A model generated the notes under the pieces. It saw only the letters and a program-made list of their open reading frames with translations, was not told the origin of the DNA and searched no databases. Positions 56,176 to 64,000 of a DNA stretch of 64,000 nt are shown here, piece after piece; position 1 is the stretch's first letter, and every line of letters begins with the position of its first letter. The DNA comes from Verticillium longisporum (lineage: Eukaryota; Ascomycota; Sordariomycetes; Glomerellales; Plectosphaerellaceae), in assembly GCA_019188255.1 (NCBI GenBank), contig JAETXT010000013.1, positions 2,356,001 through 2,420,000 on the forward strand, given 5' to 3'. Position numbers and translations under genes: made by a program.

Positions 56176-58527
56176 CTAACCGTCGGTGCCGCTGCTGCGG
56201 AACTTGGCGCACAATGCCGCGTAGTGATGCGTCAGGTCAAGAACGTTCTGAGGCATGCTCGTGGCCTGGATGATGCTCCGCACCTTGACGGCACCCTCAT
56301 CTTCGATGAGCGAGCGGACGGTGCGGAGCAGCTCGGGCGAGAACTCGGAATACCATCTGTACTGCCACGTCACCAAGCGAATGAATGCCGCGACGGCTTC
56401 CCTTGTGTTCTTGTTGCGCTCAAATACGCGCAGGATACCGGCCAGCGCCTTGGGGCTGAACCTTGCGGCCAAGCATGATCGGTAGGCCTCCATTGCCTCG
56501 TCCGTGTGCTGGAGGCGCTCTGCCAGCGATCCGAGAATTTCCCACTCCTCCGCCGACTTGCGGTACTGCATCGACTGCGCGCGGTACTGCGCCATCTGCG
56601 TGCGCCAGATGGTGTAGACGCGCAAGTCTTCGTAGAGCACCATGAAGAGGCTGTCCAGCCAGCGCTCGCACAGACGCTTGTTGTTGAGCTTGGAGAGATG
56701 CTCATCGTTCTGGTGAGTCTACGTAGTTAGTACGGGCTTCAAATGCAATTGGGGGAAAGTGGCGACCTACAGCCTCAGGGTCAGCCTTGACCTCGCCGGG
56801 ATCAATGGCATGTGTGGGCTTTTCAACCGCGGCAGCACCACCGTGAACGGCCTCTCCATTGACGGGCTCTGGTGCGTCACCTGCAGTCTTCTTCTCGTCC
56901 CCGGCGTCCTCGTCGTCGGTCTGCTCTCCGTTCGTTGTCGGGTCCGGCGTGCCTCGAAGACCATCGGTGCTGGCGGTACGCTTAATGGTGTTCGGCTGCG
57001 TCGACTCCTGCTTCTCGGTGCGATACTCGTCCTCCATGACGAAGACGGTGCTTCGAATCTTGAGGAGCTGGTCCCAGCCAATCTTCTGCGCCATCTCCGT
57101 GAGAATGCTGTACGCCTGTTTAAAGGTTCCCTTGTACACTGAAGCACGAAGGTTCAGCAGGCTAGGATCGACCTGCTCAGAGTACCTTGATTCCGGCTCG
57201 CTGTCAATCTCGTCGAGGCGTGTCTCTGGCAGCGTCGGGAGGTGGACATCCTTTGGTTCTGGCATCTGCGGCGCATCCTTGTCCTGGTAGGTGAACATGG
57301 GACACGAGTTGAGAATCGTCAACGCATTCTCCCAGTCCTCCATGGCAACATAGACCTGCGCCAGGCGAGCCCACGTGCCGAACTCGCTGGGCGCAGCTAT
57401 TGTGCTGCGGTCCGCGCACCCTAGCGCCATGCGAAGGCGCTCTTCCTTCTGCTCAGGGGTGGCCGCAGACTCGGCCTTCTTTAGGAGAAACTCGGCCTGC
57501 GTGTCAAGCATCACGTAGTCCATCGGAGATTCCTTGAGAGCCTGGTGAAGAACACGGATGCCCTGGACTTCTTCGTTGCCCATGAATAGAACCTTGGCGA
57601 GAAGGGAGGAGACCTCGACGTTTTGGGTGCGCAGCTTCTCAAACAGGTTGATGCCCGATGCATAGCGACCGGTGGTCTGGAAGTACTTGAGAAGGCCCGA
57701 CGTGAGGTGGATCGAGACGCTGTAGGGAACTTGAACGACCGAATCGGAGCCCAGCTGCCAACCTACAAATGTTAGAATGCATCGTGCAACAGGCGCTGGC
57801 AGCACCTACCTCGGAAGAAGAGCTGCTCGGCAGCATTGAGGAACCGGTGTTCCGTCTCCGTGTTTGTGACGGGGTTGAAGCGGCGCACACCCATAATCTT
57901 GCGAATCGTCTCTCCGCTTCCGTCGTCCGCATACGAGTAGGCGCGCAACACGCTGCAGAGATATGTCTCAAGCCAGAGCTCGTCGGTGGCCTTGCGTTTC
58001 TCTCCGCGCTCATCTACGCAGTAGCTTTCGACCGAGCCGGGAATCGTGACGTGCACGCGCATGTCGAGTCGGGAAAAGGCATTGTAGCAGCTGCGTCTCG
58101 TCAGCGACCGATTATTTCGGCTGTGGAATGGGTCACTCACCAGTAGAGCCCCTCGACAATCTTGATCTGCGCCGACGGGCCATGCTCTCGGTACGTCAGA
58201 GTATTGATGTAGGCGGCGAGACTGGCAGAAGAGGAGGCCTCGACACCAGTGACGTGGTGATAGACACCAATCTGCCGAGTTTGTCAGAGGGTTCTGCTGC
58301 GATTCACAGACGTGCCAATCTACACACCTGCTTGCCCTGGTTACCCTTGGGTTGCTTCAAGAGATGCACAAGATCTGGGGGACCGAGTTCGCGCAGAGAG
58401 ATCAGCGAGTCGGTTCTGGCGTCGATCGATTCGTGAATGTGCTCCTCGGTGAGCCTGCCAATGTCAGCGTGCTGTCATATTCCCCCTCGCATCGGACGAC
58501 GTACTCGGGAACCGCTGGCGAAACCAT
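56176..58527 (-). CDS. Exomer subunit, Chs5-Arf1-binding protein (ChAPs: Chs6/Bud7/Bch1 family)
   Basis: This is a cargo-binding TPR protein of the exomer coat at the trans-Golgi, which binds Chs5 and Arf1 and sorts cargo such as chitin synthase. Six exons: the start at 58527 (MVSPAVPE) joins LTEEHIHESIDARTDSLISL across an intron at 58455-58504. Further introns are 58272-58327, 58091-58140, 57763-57809 and 56710-56770. The last splice gives DPEA-NDEHLSKLNNKRLCERWLD; the intron holds a perfect ACTAAC branch site, so the open frame reading NYVDSPER there is intronic. Conserved stretches include QIKIVEGLY, SRLDMRVHVTIPGSVESYCV, DELWLETYLCSVLRAYSYAD, GINLFEKLRTQNVEVSSLLA and MVLYEDLRVYTIWRTQ. An acidic, disordered insert lies around residue 460-540. 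The length is 695 residues, intact. Confidence 0.93.
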
Positions 58528-59099
58528 GGTGGTAGCCGAGTCTCGGTGAGTGAACACCGCGGGCGCTCGTGTCTCAGGCTGGGATCTGTCGAGTACTGGG
58601 TGTAATATCTATTCTCGCTCGAGTGCGAATTGGGGTCTTCAGTAGTGTGCCCGTTGGCAAAGGGGGCGGGCCTTGATGGACGACGGTGGGCTGGCCGGGG
58701 GGGTTATCAGTTGCGATCGTGTTTGGGAATCCAACAACGAGCTGCTGTTCATTTGGCGGCGGGTTGGAGCTGCAGGAGCTTGCACGGACCCTCCCCGTGC
58801 CTGGCGGAAACGCTTGGCCATACAGCCTTGTTGTCGCCACAAATTGTGTGTCTGGTACGCCACATGCGCTGTCTTTCAGCCTGGCAAGCCTGGCTTTCAT
58901 CAGCAGGGATGATGTACCTGCTCCAGCTCTCCGTCGCGTCTCCAATTCGAGCCAGCGACGCGAAGAAAGGAAGGTTCGACGCTTGGGTTCGAACCATGAA
59001 CACATAACTGTACAAACTCCATCAACGTCCGGGCTACGGCTCTCTGGGATTTCCCAACACAAGCTTTTTCCCTTGACGTTTCGTTTACACGCCGAAATC
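58528..59099. promoter_or_regulatory. Shared divergent promoter of the ChAPs gene and HIR3
   Basis: Only 572 bp separate the two start codons, which face away from each other. The region contains GGGGGG (58698-58703) and GGTTCGAACC (about 58986-58995), a palindrome. No gene is seen; the overlapping open frames have no domain. Confidence 0.5.
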
Positions 59100-62000
59100 A
59101 TGGTTTGTAGTCTGATCCTGCGCGCCGTTGCTTCAAACTAACAGCCCGTGATAGCCAGCGTTCCAAGCCATCAACGTCGAGCCGGAGGAGAACCTCGACG
59201 ATGAGATTGACAACACGCGACAAATCCATATCGACGAAGCCTTGAAGCGCTTCCAGACCGCCCTCAAGCTTCATGCGCAAGGCCCTCGATTCTTTGATGA
59301 AGCGACCGATGCATACGATGACCTCTTCAAATCCGACATCTTTCAATACCCTGAAGCCGCGACCGAGTACGAACGAGCCGAGCTGCCGGCAAGCCAGCTC
59401 GCTGTAGAGGCCTCTCTCGCTGCCGGCATCGACATACAATCAGGAGAGGTAGACGGAGCGGACAGCACTCTCCCCCAGGCGCTCTTCCTGGCGCACAAGA
59501 ACCACGGACAATTCCTCCTCGACCGGATAAAACACACGGCTCGCAGGACGGCTGTTCCACCCAAGGCATTCTTTCAGCAAGACGACGTCAAAGAGCAAGC
59601 GCAAAAGGCGCTCCTCGACTTCAATGCGGCGCTCGATCGCGACCCCTCGGATGCCGAGCTCTGGAGGCGAATCGCACGAGTGGCAGGTTATCTCAACAGT
59701 GGCCGCATCAGGCGATACTGCCTCGAGGCAGCCATTGAGCTTGACGACGATCCGACCGTCGAGGAGGTCGAACCCCCGTCGCTGGCGGAGGGTCTCGCGG
59801 GCGAGGAACTGAAGGAGCATCTCCAGGTCCTGTCAGATGACATGGGTCTGTCGCACCCCATCTTGGGGCCCTGGGTCAAACACGACATGCCGGCGCTCAT
59901 CAAGCGCCATCTCGACCCCATTCCGTTCCTGCCCAATCCGACGAAAAATCTCGAGGCGACTCGATCAATCCTCACCGTGTCAGAGTCCAAAATCTCGATC
60001 CGCTGTCCCACGGCCGCCTGGTCCGAGCTGGGCATGGCCCTCGTGCAGCTCGTTGCCGAAGTGGGCTTCACGGGCAAGGGTATTACGATTGATCTTCCCA
60101 ATAGCGAACCCGACGAGGAAGCAATGGATATCACGGATGCCATACAGAAGCAGCTCAATGAGGAAGTCAGCAGTGCGGCCGTCGACGTTGGTCTGCCGGA
60201 TGCCATGGATGTGTCGGACTCTGCGACCAAGACGGAGGCTGCTGACGAGACGGCAACCGCCGATGGACTTAAATCTCGAAGCGAGGCCGCATCGGCCCCA
60301 GCGAGGAAGCGGTCTCAGTCGGTTGCTGGTCTCGCGGAGGCAGGCGAAGACGAAAATGCTGGCGAGAAACGCAGCAAGAGAATCAGACGCAGGGAGACGG
60401 CTGGCGCCGGAGAGGTTGTCAACTCGAGCGCACTGCACGCGACCCAGCTCGCTCAGTACCAGGCCGTGGATCAGCACCTGTTTCAAAAAACAAAAGACGT
60501 GCTCGAGAACATTGGCGTCACGGACCAGTCGGTCCTGGACCGTATCGGAGAGGTCCTCGAGCTGTGCACGTCTGAAATTCGTTCGGACAAATCGACGAGC
60601 CAGGCCACGATTGACCTCAAGAGTACGATTACCTCCTTTAGTGCGGACAATGCCAAGATTTTGATCAACAAGAAGGAGACGGACACCCTCGGAATGTCTG
60701 CCTTCCTCGAGCACGCCAAAGGCGGTAACCAAAAAGTCTCGGCATCCCCGGCCTTTCGCGAATCTCACGGCCTCGGTTCTTTCGCCAAACGTCTCAACGC
60801 GGGCTGGACCACGGTCCAGGACATGGCTTGGGAGTGGCTCAAGACGATTGCACCAAGCTATGTTGAGTACAAGTGGTCGGACATGATGAAGGCAGCGGTC
60901 GTGCATGTCATTAGCCGTTTCGATCAGGATATCTACGAAATGGCAAAGTATGAAATTGAGGCCACTGCACAGTCGAAACATGCCGATCAGGAGCTGATGA
61001 GAATTCACAACCTTGTCGAGATGCTCTTTGAGCTCCACCTCGACATTTACGAACGCATCACCAATCCCAATAGTGCTGTCGAGTATAGTATCCGAGTTGA
61101 GGCCAAGGGGCGTCTTGCGCGATGGCTTGCCTTTGCGTCGGAGCTTTTTCAAGCCTGCCGCGACCCCAGGAGCGATCTCGCCGCCCGGTTTCTCTGGGCT
61201 GCCGTCTTTTCGACGACCCTCACCGACAATGTCTCACGCGAATACATTTTACAGTGCTGGACCAGCCTGCGCGACTTTCTCACGAACGAAGGAGTCGAGG
61301 CGCTCTTTCTGCAGAACAATGCTGTCCTGACGGAAATCTCGTCGGCTGCCGCTGACCGAGAGATTTCCAAGCTGACGACGATGGACTTTTTCTTGGGCCT
61401 CTTCCAGGACGATATTAGCGATCCCGTGGCCATTATTGACAATCTCGAGCCAGTCTTGAACGCCGACTCTGTATATGTGCCCAGAAGCGACAGCGATGGG
61501 GAAGCCACCTCGGGGAAGAACAAGAGGATACCAATCAGAGATTGTGCGAGTCAAGGGCTGCAGCATCTCAGCAACTTTATCAAAGGTACGAGTACCGAGT
61601 TAGGGTTATTCCTTAGCTCACGGCTCAGCGAGGGATATGGATCGATACAATATGCTACAATACAGTTTTCCTGTCAGCTACGAGCCATCGAGATGGTTGT
61701 TGCTGATTTCGAGGGGATCTCTATCTCAAGAACCCAAACGATACTCGTCCGGTGCTCTTGCTTCGCATGATGAAGTCACTCGACGAGCTCCTCATTCGCG
61801 CCCTGTCCTTGGCGCTCAATGAACAGAGCGCCTATGACATTGTCGACGAGGACCACCTCAAGGCGACGGCAGCTGCTCTCGCAAAGCTGAGCTGCATGCT
61901 CCACGTCTCGGCCTCCTTGGAAGATGAGATACGGATCGGCATGACACAGGCGCCCTCGGGTGGCTCTGTCTTTCAGGCATTCATGAATAAGCTCCGGGAG

Positions 62001-64000
62001 ATCCAGGTACGCACGTGGTGTCTGCAGTATACTGTCCTGAAGACTGGCATCATCCAGCACACGGATGTGTTCCCAAAGCACGAAAGCGACCTGGCCGAGT
62101 ACCTCGCTGCGATCCACAATGTCCTGGGCCCGCGCAAGAGCTGCAAGGCTTCCAACAAGATCTTCCTTAAGATGATGCGGATGGAGCTGCTCAAGCTGAA
62201 GAACATTGACAACTGGGAAGACTACCTCGGACAGGTGCTGTATGATTTACACGGACTGAAGCTGGGCGTCGGAATCTGGGAGGTCCAGGACCACGGGTGT
62301 CCGCCGGAGAAGCTCGAGCGGCGCAACACGATACAGCTGGCCGACAAGATTACGGTTCTCGCCCGACGGATGCCGATGAAGGACCTGCTGAAATCCGAGC
62401 TCAAGACAACCATTGAACACATGCAAGGCGCCATTGGCCCCGTGCGGTCAACACCACAGATGGTACACAACTTGCGAAACTACACAGAGTACTTCAAGCG
62501 TCCGGTACACCCCCTTCGTCTGTATCAAGCCCTCAAAGGCGGCGTCGAGCTCGATACCGTGTCCGTCAATGCCCCCGAGACGGTCCTCGCCAACCACGGT
62601 TGGTTCTTCCTTCTCGGGTCCATTGCTCTGAGCAAGTACAAGCTTGTAGATCTCAGCAAAAGGCAGACGCCCGGTGCCATGGACGACCTGCGAATCGGAG
62701 CGACCTTTCTGCGACACCAGCTGCAGTTTACGCCGAATAATTGGGAGGGCTGGTTCCGGCTCGCCGAATGCTTCGACTACGAAGTCGAGGATGCCGTTGT
62801 TTGGTCTGCCGACAAGATGAACAAGGACAGAGCCGAGCTTGTCAAGTTTCAGCGCAACTCGATCCACTGCCACACGCTCGCGTTGTCCAAGTCTGTGGGT
62901 GCTGACACGGACTATGAAGAGGGAGATCCGTTGCATGATCTCTATCACAATTTTGCCATGCGCTTGTACGCGTCGAGCCGGGAACCGTTCGCCATGGAGC
63001 CATTCCAGCACTCCAACCACGAGCGGACGTTTATTGAGAATACCGGCATGGGCACGTTCCAACGGGTCTTGCACAACCAGATGCAGGATTACAAGGTGTG
63101 GAAGTACGCCGCGGGCCTTTTCCACAAGGCCATGCGGAGGAAGCCTTGTAACTGGAGGTGAGTAATCAGCATGACGGTGGAAGAAACCCGCTAACCTTGT
63201 AGGAACCCATTCATGGTCTCGAAATGTCTGTGGAAAATGTATCAAACGCCAGACGAAAACCTTAGCGCCACGGACCGCGCCACGAAACCGACGGTTGACC
63301 GTGTCATCAAGGCGCTGGAGCATGCAATCGATGTCGCTTCAGCCGTACCCAAAACTCGCAATAGTGACCCCATCTTGGAGCCTCACTACAAGATTTTGTC
63401 CATCGCGCAAAAGTTGGTGGCACGGGAGACCTGTCGTCCCAGCAGGCCACCATCATCCTCGCACGACAACCGTTTGGCATCAGAGCCGAGACGGACGATG
63501 GTGACACCTCCGAGGACACTGAGGACTGGGAGGAGTACGTGATCCGAAGTCTGCGGCACCTGCGTGACAAGGACAAGTCAAACTGGCAACACCGCATGAT
63601 TGTCCGTCATGCGCGTCTGCTGTTCGACGACTCGGTCCAGTCCAACGCCGACTATGTGCAAGCCAAGGCCGCCTTTAACGTGCTTCGAGAGTCCATGTTC
63701 ACCAAGACAATGGTCATGAACGTCTGGAAATGCGAGGCCGAACGGCCCGGGCGGCACCACGTCTTTACTGAGCAATATGTGCGCCTCATGGTCAAGATTC
63801 TTGTAGTCATGAGCGACAGGGTCAGCCTCGAAGCGCTCCTGCGGCGTATTCGCAAAAAGGGAACCGAGTTTTACCATTTTGCGGATCTCTGGCAGACCTG
63901 CTGCCACTCGTACCTTGCTCTCTTGCGACAGAGCCATAAGGTGCGACCGATTGAGGAAGACAAGTTCAAGTTGGTTGCGACGGAGGATTTCGAAATCATG
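59100..64000 (+). CDS. HIR3: Histone transcription regulator 3 (HIR complex, CABIN1 homologue), 3' end outside window, two frameshifts as read
   Basis: This is a large TPR scaffold of the HIR histone chaperone complex, which deposits H3-H4 outside replication and represses histone genes. The ATG at 59100 is followed at once by an intron (59103-59154), giving [20 protein letters not shown]. Landmarks include [80 protein letters not shown] in a disordered basic insert, [20 protein letters not shown] and [20 protein letters not shown]. An intron at 63158-63202 gives [15 protein letters not shown]. One G is missing from the run at 61713-61716 (before [20 protein letters not shown]) and one from 63424-63426 (before [17 protein letters not shown]). 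About 1600 residues lie in the window and the frame is still open at the right edge. Confidence 0.9.

Noticed and set aside
56702..56769. NYVDSPER as the C-terminus of the ChAPs protein
   Set aside because: The stretch lies in an intron with GTAGGT donor, ACTAAC branch and CAG acceptor; splicing restores conserved NDEHLSKLNNKRLCERWLD.
58980..59000. tRNA gene suggested by GGTTCGAACC
   Set aside because: No A box, acceptor pairing or D arm is found on either strand; it is only a palindrome in a promoter.
702..63500. RIP mutation as the cause of the gene breaks
   Set aside because: RIP gives C-to-T and G-to-A changes in repeats. The breaks are one-base losses in C/G runs and a transversion, in single-copy genes.

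Overview
The window is nuclear DNA of a filamentous ascomycete. Genes carry many short GT-AG introns (about 45-110 bp) with CTAAC/CTGAC-like branch sites, coding DNA is GC-rich at third positions, and the gene set is typical of Pezizomycotina: GH7 and GH43 carbohydrate enzymes, Zn(II)2Cys6 regulators, a NACHT-WD40 NLR and a DIM-5-like methyltransferase. A Sordariomycete, perhaps Hypocreales, fits the proteins best, but that placement is an inference.

Layout. Positions 1-10 kb hold the N-terminal part of a probable H3K9 methyltransferase (-), a GH7 cellulase (-) and a long coiled-coil protein (+), with wide spacers. Positions 10-21 kb hold a small membrane protein (+), the rRNA-processing protein Rrp1/Nop52 (+), a sphingoid base kinase (+), anthranilate phosphoribosyltransferase (+), the NatA auxiliary subunit (-) and a MIX23/Cid2 family protein (-). 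Positions 22-36 kb hold a secreted GH43 xylosidase/arabinofuranosidase (+), a gene-poor 4-5 kb stretch, a Zn2Cys6 regulator (+) with a long C-rich leader, and a D-2-hydroxyacid dehydrogenase (+). Positions 36-44 kb hold S-adenosylhomocysteine hydrolase, eIF3h, a UPF0643 protein and a mitochondrial carrier, all on minus. Positions 44-50 kb hold a 723-bp hAT-type MITE with perfect 8-bp target duplications, lying 72 bp beyond the 3' end of a large SesA-NACHT-WD40 NLR gene (-). Positions 50-64 kb hold a nine-exon aldo-keto reductase, a second Zn2Cys6 regulator, a small hydrophilic stress-type protein and an exomer ChAPs protein (all -), then divergently HIR3 (+), which runs off the right edge.

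Most genes are housekeeping and show no pathway clustering. The accessory part is the NLR plus MITE. The NLR is best read as one gene whose first exon encodes a SesA-like domain ending in a Q/N/G-rich, sigma-amyloid-like stretch. An in-frame stop lies just inside intron 1, so intron retention would yield a free SesA-sigma protein.

A second theme is sequence quality. At least eight genes need single-base corrections, almost all a missing C or G in a short C/G run, including genes unlikely to be lost (eIF3h, HIR3, TrpD). I therefore treat most breaks as probable consensus errors, and annotate those genes as one CDS with the break positions given. GH7 and TrpD also carry in-frame stops, so true decay cannot be excluded there.
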